Shown: positions 33,939 through 46,917 of the stretch, one piece after another
Position numbering within the stretch: the stretch's first letter is position 1
Layout of the letters: each line of letters opens with the position of its first letter
NCBI RefSeq assembly: GCF_030272615.1
Contig: NC_081406.1
Coordinates: 113,367,783-113,431,782 of the forward strand
Length of the DNA stretch: 64,000 nt
Direction of reading: 5' to 3'
From: Cryptomeria japonica
Lineage: Eukaryota; Streptophyta; Pinopsida; Cupressales; Cupressaceae
Made by a program: the position numbers and the translations under genes
Notes under the pieces: generated by a model
Seen by the model: only the letters and a program-made list of their open reading frames with translations
What the model was told of the DNA's origin: nothing
The model's database searches: none

Positions 33939-35423
33939 TGTTGGCATTACAATAGGTTTGTTAGTATGAGGATATTGAGAAGGTTGTTGGAGATTGTTGA
34001 TATAACTGATAAAGGATGATTATTGTCTTAATAATATTATTTTGTCATTGATGTCAAGCAATTGATTTTCTGATTCAATATGATGTTGCCATATCTTAAT
34101 GAGTATGTTTTGATGAGTATAAAGATGTTAGTAAGTGACACAAAAAGAATGAGAATGAAGGGGAGTAATAAGTTATTCAATGGGCAACTATTACCAAGTT
34201 AGACAATGATGAGATTATGTTGTTTTGATTTTTTTGATATCCTATATTTGAAGACTGCAATAGAATGAGTAAAGGTTTGATATTATTCTATTTTACCGAA
34301 CAAGGAGCTAGTTGGTAAATTCCAAGGTTATCGTTGTCAGTTAAAGAAGAAACAAGTTACCGAGACGATACAAAATGTCTACCGAGTAAAGTTCAGTATT
34401 AACTAAGTATCAACTGAGCAGTAACAAAATGCATTGGATGAATAAATACATTAGTTAATGAAGGATGCCAATGAGCTAGAGATTTATAGAAGATTGGAAT
34501 GTCGTGTAAGAAGTTTGTTAAGGATCTACGGTATTGAAAATTCAAGAGTTTGATCTACAGCTTAGATTGAACGGTTATAACCTAGCACAAGTACCAAGGA
34601 AGGAATACAAGTTCCAAGGCAAGATAAAACATTTTTCAGTTCGAAGGATTCAATGAACCTAGTCAAGTTTGAAGATCTGGTGGCTAAGATCAATCATGGG
34701 AAATGTGATTAAGGAGATTAAGTGGTTAGGAATTGCTTATAAATAAGGAATTGTTGATGAACAAAGTATGTGGGCAAATAGAAGAACAGTGATGCTGCTG
34801 AAGTGATTACCAAGCACAGAAGATTGAAGATCTGATTGAAGAACAGAATGAGAAGCCTAGCAAGGAGAAAGATAAGTCTTATGACAAGATTATTTTGAGC
34901 ACATAGAGTCTGCTTTAACATTTCAGATGTGAAGTTGTAGATATATTTTATTACTGTTATTTATTTTTGTAAGTGATAGGAAATCTCTTAACCGAGTGGA
35001 CCTAACAGTCTTATTTGTAAATCCTCTAGCAAGGTAACATTCTAGTTGAGTATTTGAAATCCTTTGACAAGGTCACTTCTAAAAAAGTGCAATATTCTAA
35101 TAGATCTAAGGGAAATCCCTTGACCGGGTCACATCTAGCAATGTGTTTATGTAATCTTTAACAGGATTGGCTTTTAACCGAGCATACTCTAGAAGAGTAT
35201 ATTTCTTAGTGGGTCCGAAATCCCACAGTCATTTTTCCCTATTTGGGTTTCCACGTTAAATCTGGTGTTAAATGTGTTTTGATGTTTTAAGTTTATCAGT
35301 TTAGGAGTTTGAATGATTTACAGTCATAGTTGCATATCAAGTAAGTTCTACCAAGGTTGAATTAGAGGAAAAGCTTATGGATTGAAGTTTATCTAATTCA
35401 CCCCCACTCTCATTAAACTAACA
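33939..35423 (+). repeat. 3' LTR of element G
   Basis: This 1485-bp LTR starts TGTTGGCATTAC and ends ACTAACA, followed by ACACA. It differs from the 5' LTR mostly by scattered single substitutions and a short insertion around 34825-34840. Confidence 0.95.
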
Positions 35424-35501
35424 ACACACACAAAACATTTGCCAACAACCTCCAAATGAAAAACAACATCAACCTTATAGGAAATAGATAGGTCGGTAGC
35501 A

Positions 35502-35521
35502 TAAACCCTAAACCCTAAACA
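35502..35521. repeat. Telomere-like CCCTAAA words in the D LTR
   Basis: TAAACCCTAAACCCTAAACA contains two full plant telomere units plus flanking parts. The same 20 bases occur at 49302-49321 in the other LTR, so they belong to the LTR and are not an insertion. On the element's own strand this reads as TTTAGGG. Confidence 0.7.
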
Positions 35522-36114
35522 TTTAGGTTAAGCAATTTAGTCAGTTCAATCCTAACCATTGAATATATTGCATTAAATACAATAGTCTTGAATAGATCTC
35601 AAGACATTCTCCAATGTTCGTTCTTCACCGCTTCTTAGAGGCTGATAACCCATCACGTGTATTCCACCATTTACAGAGACTTCACACATTCTCGAGGTAG
35701 ATAGGATCAATCTCCATGCAAGATCCTCAATGAAATCCTTCACGCGCGCAAGGCTGATGTGGTAACACTTATCTATACTTCATTACAATGCTAACTCATC
35801 ACAAGATGTCATCAGTTGAATCGCACAATCTTGGAATGCATCAACCAGAAACCCTGAAGCTGAGACTACCAACCAGTAGTCAAGCCAAATCAAACCCCGA
35901 TACAAAACTTACATATACCGCTTCTCGTTTCAACATACCGGTTCACTTTAAACAAACATACCACTTCACTTTTTCACAAATACCAGTTTACAACATCATA
36001 CCGGTTGTCTTGCCAGTTTGCTTACTACAACATACCAGTTCATACTTCAGCAAATTGACATCAATTACAACATATAATATCATCATGTCATCATGCTCTG
36101 CACATATGCCAACA

Positions 36115-36124
36115 ATCTCCCCCG
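36115..36124 (-). other. Polypurine tract of element D
   Basis: ATCTCCCCCG on the plus strand (minus: CGGGGGAGAT) directly abuts the left LTR at 36114. The internal copy of the block lies at 36210-36231. Confidence 0.85.
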
Positions 36125-36209
36125 TTGGTATTGACGGCAATATACAAAGATATCTCTCCACTTCACATCTTCTCCCCCAAAGTTGCAAATATCTTCTCTA
36201 CATCACATC

Positions 36210-36231
36210 TTCTCCCCCTTTGACAACAATG
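36210..36231 (-). other. Conserved internal polypurine-tract block of D
   Basis: The minus strand carries the same 22 bases as F (26293-26314) and G (33781-33802), 95 bp from the left LTR. A third, weaker C-rich block lies near 36168-36180. Confidence 0.7.
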
Positions 36232-36356
36232 CCAAAGTGGAGGCACAAGCATCCTTGTTCCACTATGTTGCTCCCCTTGAGGAGTAGCATCCTTCAACAC
36301 ATCAATCTTGAAAAGATTTGATACTGCAATACCCAACTGATGTGGTGCACATACCT

Positions 36357-38219
36357 TTAGTTCACCTCTTGAAGGGGCAGCACCCCTAATTCACCTCTTA
36401 AGTAGGTAAATGTAGCATTTGGTAGAGGCTTGGTGAATATGTCTGCTAACTGCTCCTTACTGGACACATGTTCCAATACAATCTCTTTATTCTGAACTTT
36501 CTCCCTCAAGAAATGATACTTGAGCTCGAAGTTCTTGGTTCTAGCATGCAATACCAGATTTTTGGAGATATTGATAGCACTTGTGTTATCAGAAAATATA
36601 CTTACCGGTTCAGATACAGGGACTTTGAAACCATTTAGTACATGCTTCATCCAAATTGTCTGAGTGCAGTTCATAAAAGCTGCAACATACTTTGCTTCAG
36701 CTGTGGACTAAGAGATACAACTCTATTTTTTTCTCATCCATGAGACTAGTCTACCACCAAGAAAGAATGCACCACCAGTTGTGCTCTTCCTGTCATCCAC
36801 ATTACCAGCCCAATCAGCATCTATAAACACTTTCAGGTTGATATCATTACTGTATGGATACCATAATCCACAGTCGATAGTTCCCTTCAGATATCTCAGA
36901 ATCCGCTTGACTGCTACCAAGTGGGATTCTCTTGGGCTTTTCTAGAACCATACAATAATGCCCATTGCATGTGTAATGTTTGGTCTACTATGTACTACAT
37001 AGTGCAACTTACCAATCATTGATCGATATTCCTTCTCATTTACCAGTGCTGATTCATCCTCTTTTGATAATTTACAACCGATCACCATCGGTGTACCAAC
37101 CGGTTTACTGTCTTCCAAGCCGGAGGTCTTCAACACCTCTTTGATATACTTGGACTGAGTGATAAAGATACCATCTTTCATTTGTTGGATCTGTAGTCCA
37201 ATGAAGAATTTAATCTCTCCTATTAGGGACATCTCAAATTTCTTCTTCATTTATTCAACAAACACATGACTCATCTCATCATTTCCACCAAAGATTATGT
37301 CATCAACAGATACCTCACAAATTAGATTCTGATCTCCTTCTGACTTCAGATAGATATTACTATCTTCACTAGTTCTTTCAAATCCAATCTTCACAAGATG
37401 GGAGTGGAGACGGTCATACCATGCTCTAGGTGCTTGCTTCAACCCATACAAGGCTTTATGTAGGTTACACACCATATCACTGTCTTCAGATAAGGCAAAC
37501 CCATCTAGTTTCTCTATATACACTTCCTCTTCAAGTATTCCATTCAGGAATGCAGATTTTACATCCATTTGATAAACTTTGAATCCCTTGAAGGTTGCAT
37601 AAGAAAGCAACATTCGAACTCCTTCCAATCTAGCTACTAGAGAAAAGGTTTCTCCATAGTCTTCTCCTTCCTCTTGAGCATATCCTTTACATACTAACCT
37701 TGCTTTGTTTCTAGCCACTGAGCCATCTTCATTCAGTTTGTTTTTGAAAACTCATTTGGTGCCAATGACATTTTTGTGCTCAGGTCTGGGTACCAGAGAC
37801 CATGTACCATTCTTTTCTATCTGATCAAGTTCCTCTTCCATATCCTTGACCCAGTCTTCATCTTTGTGAGCTTCTTTAAATGTTTTAGGTTCAAACTCAG
37901 AGATCATGCAAGAATTCTCTCTGACTTTTCTTCTTGTAAGGATTCTTGCATCCTTATCTCCTATGATCTTCTTTGGATCATGATTCAGCTTTACATACCA
38001 AGGAATGATCTTGGCTGATTCCTCTTGCTTTTCTTCTTCATTCTCATCTTCATTAGTATTAGCATTTGCATCTACCGGTGTAGGAACACTGTTACTGGTA
38101 CTTGGTTGTTTTGCAATCAGTTCCCAGAAGGTTACAACTGGTTCATTTACCACTTGCACACTATCGGTTTCCTCAGTCTTCTCAGAGGTTTCATCAATTC
38201 TCACATTGAAGCTTTCCAC
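36357..38219 (-). pseudogene. pol: Reverse transcriptase and RNase H of element D
   Basis: On the minus strand from 38219: an acidic linker, WSLVPRPEHKNVIGTK, then RT with [46 protein letters not shown] and the V-D-D-I-I-F box near 37290. RNase H shows IDADWAGNVDDRKSTTGG and the CDNTSAINIS-like motif (here SDNTSAINIS) and ends at 36357. Stops fall near 37749 (family Trp), 37250 and 36938, and at 36707-36709 within STAEAEY's preceding Gln. Inactive, but all domains are present in copia order. Confidence 0.9.
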
Positions 38220-38315
38220 AATTCTCTGAGTCCTATTGTTAAAACACTTGAGAGCTTTGCTCTTGGTGGAATACCCTAGGAATATTCCCTCATCACATTT
38301 TGCATCAAACTTACT

Positions 38316-39491
38316 CTAGTGTTCACTCCTCTTGATATAACATTTGCTACCAAACACTCTAAAGTAGCTTACCATTGGTGTCTTACCAGTCCGATACTCA
38401 TAAGGAGTCTTATCCTTACCTTTCTTGATGAGTACCCAGTTCATTGTGTAGACTGCTATGCTCACCGCTTCTCTCCAAAAGGTGTGAGCAACCTTCCCTT
38501 GGATCAACATTGTTCTAGTTGCTTCAACTACAGTCCGGTTATTCCTCTCTACTAGGCCATTCTATTGTGGAGTCCGGGGGGTAGACAGTTGCTTCTTGAT
38601 GCCATTCTCTTCACAGTACTTGTTGAATTCACCAGAAGTGAATTCTCCTCCTTGATCAGTTCTAAGGAATTTGATTCTCTTACTGCTTTCTTTTTCTACC
38701 AGTGATCTGAAGGCTTTGAACTTTCCAAAGGCTTCAGACTTGTCCTTCAAGAATGTGACCCACATCATTCTTGAGTAATCATTAATAAGAATCATAAAAT
38801 ACTTATCTCCCTGCACACTCCTAGTTTTCATAAGACCACACAAATCAGTATGCACAAGATCAAGTAAATTGTCTGCAGTGAAAGATTTACCTTTAAAGGT
38901 TGAGGAAGACATTTTCCCCAGTTGACACTCTCTGCACAAAGGATTTTCCAGTTTTCTCCACATAGGCAATCCTCTAACTACCTTGATCTTACTGGCCTTC
39001 ACAATGTTATCAAAGTTTACATGACAGAGTTTCCTATGCCATATCTAGCTATCATCAAACTTAGCCATAAGACATGTATTGATATTTGCATTCAGCTAAA
39101 ACAGGTTACCTTTGGTCTTCATACCGGTGGCCATCAGTTCACCATTCTTTCCTTTGATTTTGCACACTCCATTTTTGAATTCCAGAGTGAGTCCATTATC
39201 ATTCAGCTGGGAAACACTCAAAAGGTTGTGTCTGAGACCTTCTACCCAATACACATTATCAACACTACTTTTTCCATTTAGAGAGATAGACCCTCTACCT
39301 TTTACCATACATGGTGCATCATTACCAAAACAGACCACACCATCGTCAAATTCTTCCAAAGATAGAAAATTACTCCGGTCACTAGTCATATGGTGAGAGT
39401 AGACACTATCAATAATCCACTCATTGTAATTATCAAAGTGGGAGACAAGAGCTTTAGTGTCTAACACATCTTCCTTGACTACTACAAACAC
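38316..39491 (-). pseudogene. pol: Protease and integrase of element D
   Basis: The protease (39491-39096) reads IDSVYSHHM where copia has DSGCSHHM, so the third residue of the D-S-G triplet is Val and the next Cys is Tyr; activity is lost. The integrase core (39002-38562) has HTDLCG, RTDQGGEF and ends at a TAG in place of a Gln of the TPQQNG motif. It continues at 38510-38316 with FWREAV and GSKCY. The gap at 39003-39095 holds the zinc-binding region with stops. Confidence 0.85.
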
Positions 39492-39629
39492 AATATCTTC
39501 ACTCTCTTCATCTTCTGATTCTTCATCAGTTGCACCTTCATCAACTACTACAAAACAGTTTCTTCGGTTTCCCCCTTTGAACTTCTTGAAATTCTTCGGT
39601 TTGTCCTTGTTATCACCATTAGGACAATT

Positions 39630-40451
39630 TACAATAATGTGTCCTATCTAGTTGCAAGAAAAGCATTTCAAAGGGAGCTTACCTCTGGATTTACCGGTTC
39701 CCTTAGGAAGTCTCTTGGCAAGAAGAGCTTCAAATTCCATTAGGATCTCCTCATCATCCATTTCTTTGCTTTATCTTGGTTCATAACTGGTACTGGCTTC
39801 TTTTCCCTTTCTAGATGGTGCAGTAGATGCTCTAAAGGTTGATTCAGTCTTCTAAACACTACCATCAAAGCTATTCAACTCATATGCGGTCAACTTAGCA
39901 ATAATGGAATCAAGGGATACCTTTGTCTTGTCAATAGATCTCAACTCCTGAATAGCAGCAACCCTTATTGCGTAGACTAGTAACAAGGATCTCAAGGCTT
40001 TGCTCACAATAGTGGAATCATCTATCTTGCCTCCTACACTCTTGATGTCTCTAACAATAGTTTTGATTCTTATCCCATATTGTTGAATTTTCTCACCTTC
40101 AACCATCCGTATGTCTTCAAACTTTCCCCTAAGGCTCTCTTCCTTAGCTTGTTTCACATGCTCATCACCACCATAGATATTCTCTAGAGTATCCCATACT
40201 TATTTGGGATTGCCTTTATCCTGAACATCAATAAACTCAATGTTAGATAGACTGCTCATAAGGGCTTCCATGACTTGCCCATTTTCCTGAATCTCTCTCT
40301 TTTGATCATGCGTGAGAGTTCCAGTAGGGATAACATAAGCATTCTCAACATAGCTCCAGTGTTGAGCACCCATGCTTCTGATGTAGATCTTCATTCCATC
40401 CTTCCATATTTTAAAGTTATCTTTGTTGACCTTTGGAACTTCTCTCTTCAT
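39630..40451 (-). pseudogene. gag: gag of element D
   Basis: The start is placed at the ATG pair near 40451 (MKREVPKVNKDNFKIW), just inside the primer site. The UBN2-type capsid runs through 40200 and, after a TAA, through 40157-39852 (GEKIQQYGIRIKTI). A CCHC knuckle near 39635-39680 has a TAG codon between its second Cys and the Gly-His pair. Inactive copy. Confidence 0.8.
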
Positions 40452-40511
40452 CATTAGAATAGGATCTTTTCCTCGAGCAGTTAAGCTTATAACATAGAGG
40501 ACCTGGAGGAT

Positions 40512-40523
40512 GCTTTGATACCA
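40512..40523 (-). other. Primer-binding site of element D
   Basis: The minus strand reads TGGTATCAAAGC, with one mismatch to the initiator-Met complement and a different one from that of F and G. It lies two bases inside the LTR start at 40526. Confidence 0.88.
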
Positions 40524-41089
40524 ATTGATGAATAATGATGAACAATTAGTACCAAACTGGTACTGAGAGGGGGGGGGGTGAATCAGTATAGGCAAAAACT
40601 TCTCCTAAGCCACTTTGGCAGTAAAGACAGTACTCAACTGGTAACCAGTATCACCGGTCTAAATCAGGGCACTATCGGTAACACACAGTGAGATTGTGAA
40701 GGACCTAAATTGGTAACACTTAGATCATCACATAGCCTAATATCTTATTTCCACTTCCCCCATATGCATACACAAGTAATTTACCATCAGAAATATAATA
40801 ACTGCTAGTTCAACATCATATACTGCTTTGACAAAAAGAAAACTAAACCATCACATGAAAGGCATCACACATGACACACTGATTTTTCACGTTGAAACCC
40901 AACTGAGAAAATCCACGGTGGGGATGAATACCACAAGCTATTCTTGGAACTCTTTTGAAGTCCGCTCTATTAGGAGCCTAGTCTGGTTAAAGACTCTTAC
41001 AATAGGTTTTGCTAGGAACCGATCCTGCTAGGGATCACCCGGTTAAGGGATGGCTAAAATACTCAGTTAAGGGTTAAACTCTATCAAAG

Positions 41090-42322
41090 TGTAGCGTCCT
41101 AAAATTGTGACACTTGCAATTTTGACTGCATTTGGGTCTTCATGATGGCGATGCAACACAGAACCTGAATGGAGACCCCGAAACTTGTTCATGACATCAA
41201 AAACTGCATTTCTCAGCACCTTGGCCTGATCCTCCTTGCACCCTGCTGTCCCGGGAGGTGGGACCATGGCGCCCAGCGCCCTGGTCCTTCAGGACTAGGG
41301 CGCCCAGTGCCCTAGTCCCCCAGGACCATGGTGCCCAGCGCCCTGGTCCCTGGCCCTATTTTGGGCCCGGTCTCTTATGGGGCTTCGGGTCTTTAAGTTT
41401 GCAAATTGGAAAATAATCTTCCTGGTCAGCCTAAGGTCGGGAAAATCAGTCTTTCAACCCTAAATTGACAAGTATATAAACTACATTTCCTCTCCCATTT
41501 TGGGAAGAGGGAAAAAGGCGGAAACGATATTCAAACATTCAAGCATTCAAGCATTCAAGCATTCAAGCATTCAAACATTCTTTCAAGCAATTGATCATTC
41601 TAAGTCTCCATTCAAGGCCAAGTGTTGCATTCAAGACAATGATTCAACCATTGAAGAGGAGATCACATACAACATACAACATACTACATACATTACACCT
41701 TTGCATGTAAGAATACAAACATTCTTACAACAAGGTATCAGTACTTGTTTACATTACAAACATTTACATTTACAGCATTCTCATTTCTTGGTTAATTCCA
41801 AAACCTAACCCCCCAATCATCCTCTCTTTTTTGTGTGTAGGTTGCAGGTACGTGGCTGTAATTGAAGATCTGGAATCCTTGTGCAGAGACGAACAGATCC
41901 CCCTTCGTTTCGCGGATTTTTCGGAGGACCGTGTGCACGCCGGGCGCCATCGTCCCGTCAACTTTCGCTCAAATTTGCAGAACAGCACCGTCTCGACATT
42001 TTACTGCTAATTCCAGGTCCGCAGCTTCATCCTATATTCCTATCTCTGTTTATAAGTGAATCTTTCCTACTTTACATGCATTCCTAGTTCAATCTTTCTA
42101 TCTACATTCTTTACAAAAGAGGGTATCCTTGATGTCTTACCCCTTGAAACTCATCTAGAATCCAATCTTGCATTGCGTGGGATTGGATCTTGTGGGTTTC
42201 AACCCCTCTTTTGAATGTAAAGTCCCTCCTAAGTGAAAACCATCAACCCTAGTGACTCTCCCTTCTCTCTCCTTGGAGTTGGGGAGGGGAGAACAACTAG
42301 GGTTCGATTTTTCCGCTTTACA
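41090..42322 (+). repeat. 5' LTR of element C
   Basis: This 1233-bp LTR has three units of the 31-bp GC-rich array. A deletion of about 30 bp near 41806 removed the GGGGTTTGACCTAAAGG stretch still present in the 3' LTR and in both LTRs of B. Confidence 0.93.
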
Positions 42323-42325
42323 TTT

Positions 42326-42344
42326 TGGTGAACCCGATGTGAAC
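42326..42344 (+). other. Primer-binding site of element C (unusual type)
   Basis: TGGTGAACCCGATGTGAAC lies after the LTR end, the same type as A and B. Confidence 0.7.
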
Positions 42345-43505
42345 ATCCTCATTCTGATTATTCATGGTTAGATCTGAAAATTTGCTTCCATAATTATATT
42401 TCCATGTTTGATCTTTTGCAAATTTTAGAGGTTGATTGCATAAAAACCCTAAAATTTTCTTTTTAGTAATTAAACTTGTGAAATGTTTAATTGTTAATGC
42501 TTGTTTCAGATCTACATTTCTATTGCAAATTGTCAATTCATATTTGTGCTTTAATTTTGAAAATTAAGTGGTTAAGTGTCAAAACCCTAATTTTTAAAAC
42601 CTCCTTGATTCAACCTTTGACTGATAATTTCACTGATCAAAACACCTCCAAAATGGCTGTAACTTTGGATTCCGCAACAAAATCACAATATCTTTCATCC
42701 GTGAAAATTTGGAAAAAAGTTGCGAGGAACGTGTGCACCTCGAGCGCCATCGTCCCCGACATTTTTTCTGAAATTTCGGGAGCTAGATCTTACTGTATTT
42801 TTCTGCTAAAATCCAGAATTTTGGCTGATTTTATCAATTTTAACACTTTCAAAATTACAGTCAAAGTTGGTCTAGCGATTGCTTGGATTGAGGCTTCTAA
42901 TCATTCAAAAATCGTTGAAATTAAAATTCATGTCAAAATTGTGTTTCTTACAGTCCTAAATCTGAAAAGTGTGTTAGCATTCATTCGAAATTTCAGTGCT
43001 TTATTCAAATTTTTGCAGTTTGTGACTTTTGAAATTAAGTGTTTAATTGCAACAACTTTGATTTCCACTTTCAAATTTGAATTTTGCATGAAATTGAGTC
43101 AACTTTTAAATTTTAAAACTTGCATTGGTTTTGATATTCCCTCTAAAATCATAAAATTCAAAATTTCAGTTTCCCTCTCTTTTTCAAAATTCAAATTTTA
43201 CATTTTTCAACAATCTTGGTAGGGTTCAATTTTGAGATTGCAACTTTAATTTGGCCTATCTACAGATCGTAAAATCACTCAATTTTTTCAGATTAGCTTT
43301 AAAATCATCATAACTTTCATCCCTGAAAATTTCGGAAAAAGTTGCGAGGACCGTGTGCACTCCATTCGCCACGGTCTCGAACATTTTTTCCGAAATTTCG
43401 GGAGATTGTCCTGATTGTATTTAACAGCTTAAATCTAGGAGATTGGCTGATTTTATTGAAATTTGCTAACTCTAAAATTCAAAATCTGCTCTCTTTCTTT
43501 AGTGC
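42345..43505 (+). other. Leader of element C
   Basis: Colinear with 4929-6091. The two 91-bp module copies are at 42692-42782 and 43313-43403, and GTGTGCAC is unchanged in both despite flanking substitutions. The 243-codon frame (42491-43222) is again open. Confidence 0.6.
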
Positions 43506-46500
43506 ATGAGTTTTACAACAATAAGCCCTACTTACACTATTCCCGTTAGATGAAGCCTTAGAATTAAGTCTTTCCAAGGTGTAATTACCGAGGAGATGGA
43601 ACCTAATTTGAATGGCCTTTTTAACGAGGACATGGGTAATTCCTCTAATCCTCTTAATGATGAAGAAGCTCTCCATGAGGTTTCTGTAGAACAACTTTCG
43701 AAATTGGATAGCCAATTTGATGATTTTCGACAATGGATGTCTCAAGAATACCCTGATAGTGAAGCTCTTTCCTTAATTAAGGTTCTAAAATGTATGGTTC
43801 AAAGTGATAAGAATGGAATTGATATTTTGCGTGGTATTGCACACATTGTGGATTCGAATGTGATGCCTATGAAAAGTTGTGTCGAAACCTTAGGTTATAC
43901 ACAACCTCCTACTCAAGTTAATCATTCTATTCCTTTGACGACTCCTATTGCTAGTATACCTACTTTTACATCAAACATAATGACTACTTCAACACAAGAC
44001 ATTCCTCCTATGATCACCAGTCATGGGGGCAATCCCTCTTCTTCAATCAACCCTCTTCCTTCATTCAATCCAACTTCTTCATTCATTCCTTCAATAAGTG
44101 TTCCTATTATATCACCACAAATGAACATGACGCAAGGGGGCAATTCATTTAATCATTCCATTCCTCTTTGTAGTGTTCCTCCTATCCAATCATCTCCTAT
44201 GACTAACTATCATAGTGTCCCACCACCTTACTCTCTACCTTCTTTTAATAACATAACACCTCCATCACAATCTAACAAATCTAATATGAACTCTTCGACT
44301 GAAGCGACCATTAACAATCTTGCACAAACTGTCTCTTCTTTACAGCAACAAATTGCCTCTATGAATCAATCTAAGTTTAGTGTGCCCACATTTGATGTTG
44401 CGAGCCCACTTTCTCTTGACATTGTTCAAGCTATTCCCCCTAAACATGTTGAAATTCCGCATTTGGAGCTTTATAATGGTAAGGGTGATCCTCTAACACA
44501 TGTTAAGACCTTTCAAACAATATGTACCGATTTTGTTTATGACCAAAGGTTGCTTGCAAAACTGTTTACTAGAACATTAAGAGACAAAGCCCTACAATGG
44601 TATTGCTCGTTGCCTTCCTATTCTATTACTTCTTTCGAACAACTTGCAAATGCTTTCATTCAACAATTTCAAAACAATATAAGTCCTAAAGTTACTTTGA
44701 TTGATTTAATGCATTGCAAACAAGGTGTTAAAGAAAAAGTGATTGATTTCATTGGTAGATATAAGCATTTGTATGCTCAAATTTCTTTTCCAGTGCCTGA
44801 GAATGACATTCAAAGAATCTTTATTTCTAATTTACAAAAAGACATTAGAGAAAAACTCCTATTTTCTGAGTTTACTTCTTTCCAACAGTTGTGCGCAACT
44901 CTTCACAATTATCAACTGACTGTGAGTCAAATGGAACAAGCAAATCCTATGGCTCCGAGTGATAAGGGTGATAGTAGTCAACAACCATTTGGGAAGTTTA
45001 AACCGAACAGAGAGTCCATTAAATTCAATGAAAACATCATCAACAACAATGTGAATGCAGCATCAGGTGTGCCTCCTATTTCTAAATTTTTCAAGAAGGA
45101 AAGAAAGTTTACTCCTTTGAATGAATCATTGCATAGTATTATGAATAAGTTATTGGAACAAAATGTGCTTACTCTTCCTCCTATAAGGCAAATAGACCCT
45201 GCATAGATTAATTCACCCTATTTTGATAACAAATCTTTTTGTCGATTTCATCGTCATCCTGGGCATGATACTGAAAAATGTTTTGCTTTAAAGGGTAAAA
45301 TTCAAGATTTGATTGATAATAATACTATCTCTGTTTCTGGAGTGAATGATAAAGGCAACACATCTGTAGCTCCTCCTAACCAAAATCTTCAGATTTTTAC
45401 TGATCCATTACCTTCTCATACCTCTAATGCGATTGATACTACTGATTCCTCTGTTTCACCTGATGATCTTGTGTCTATGACTCCTAATGTGATTAAGTTT
45501 GTGGAGTAGCAGAAAATCCCTAAAGAACCTTCCATCACCTTTGATTCTAGTGAAACTATCAGGGCACCTGATGGTCCTTTATATATAGTTGCAAAAGTCA
45601 AGAATACACCTTGCCGTGGAGTGCTTATTGATCCTTCTTGTATGGTTAATGTCATTACTGAAGAATTTCTTTTTACTTTGCAATTGAATCAAGTGATCTA
45701 TGACGAAACAAATGTGGTTGTGAAACTATTTGATGCATTTTCTTCTCCTGCAATTGGTTCTATTACATTACCTATTGAGGTCCATAACAAATCCCTTGAT
45801 ATGAGCTTTGCTATTATTCCATCATCCGAACAATTTCGTGTGAAGCTAGGCTATCCTTGGCTATCTTCCATGAAAGCTATTGCTTCTCCTATTCACAAGT
45901 GTTTGAAATTTTCCCATAATGGTGAAGTTGTTACTGTCAATCATAGTCTCTTTAAACCAGCTGAAAGAACTTCTAGCGTTCCTATTGATTACTTTTGGCC
46001 TAAACAATTCCAATCTCTTCCACCGCGGAGTGATCATCTTTTCAAATCTTATCAAAAGTGGAAAAAAGATATGATCCTATCTCTAAGTGAACCTAGAACA
46101 CCCAAACTTGACATTCCTATCGTTCTTGAGAAGGAAGTTCTTCCTTTGAAAGATAAAACTAATGTCTTTCCTCAAGAAGATTCCCAACCCATCCCTATGG
46201 ATGTGACTATGCCTATATCTAATAAAATTTCCTAAAAGTAGACCTATACCTCCTCATCATGATGGGCTTGGTCTCCTTCCTAAACCAAATATTCCTCCCT
46301 TATATGGAGTAGTTCCTCCTCCTTCCTCTTATGGAGAGAAGAGACCTTCCTCTTCTCCTATTGTTCAACCTAAGAGACCACAACCTAAACACCCAAGTGA
46401 TAAGGATGAGAACATTCCTCCTCCTCAATCTTCTCAACTTCCTACTAAGACTAGACGAAGTCATTCTACGCGTGAACGCCGACGAAAGCGTCGTCTTAGA

Positions 46501-46917
46501 GCTCAGGTAGCTGCTTATCAAACTTTGCAATCCCCAAAAACACCTTCAGCCAGTATTATTCCATTTTCTCCTCAGCCGAGAATCGAGCCGAAATCTCCTA
46601 AACATAAGATGCATGATGGTCTTGATCCTGTGCGAGTTAAAGATCCTATTTTTATAAATCTTGATGATGATATAGATGAAAATGTTATTCATGATGAAAA
46701 TGTTACTCCTGTTCATTCTGATAGTGAATATGAATATGTTGATGTTGATAACCATTTATCTAACGCATTTTCTAAAGCACTTATCCTAGCTCCTAGACAA
46801 GAACACCGTGGCTTGGGATATGAACATAGCCCTTGTTTGGATCTTGTGATAGCTCCATCTGCTGTGTTGGATGTTCCTCCTCTAGCATGTTTCCTACCTT
46901 CCCGAAATATTGATTAG
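43506..46917 (+). pseudogene. gag: gag pseudogene of element C
   Basis: Aligned by eye to the B protein, the frame is broken by TGA at 43551-43553 (CGA in B), TAG at 45204-45206 (AAG in B), TAG at 45507-45509 (CAG in B) and a one-base insertion near 46232. It stops early at TAG 46915-46917 (CAG in B). Open parts keep the capsid domain (within 43596-45206), knuckle and protease-like region with the same D-P-S triplet (near 45625). Two small in-frame length differences from B also occur, near 44050 and 45720. Confidence 0.92.

Larger units (their letters stand above)
27937..35423 (+). mobile_element. Element G: Ty1/copia retrotransposon, TSD ACACA
   Basis: G has LTRs at 27937-29411 and 33939-35423, both TGTTGGCATTACAATAGG...ACTAACA, with ACACA at 27932-27936 and 35424-35428. 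Primer site, polypurine tract and all five domains in copia order (gag, protease, integrase, RT, RNase H) are present over 7487 bp. About ten premature stops make it inactive, but the LTRs remain very similar to each other. Confidence 0.96.
27108..36114 (-). repeat. Left (3') LTR of element D, split by G
   Basis: LTR sequence is 27108-27936 and 35429-36114, with G and its ACACA duplication between. It matches the right LTR closely, including the G-rich tract near 27150, the degenerate GGTTAAGG-type repeats around 27590-27790 and a telomere-like stretch at 35502-35521. Confidence 0.92.
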
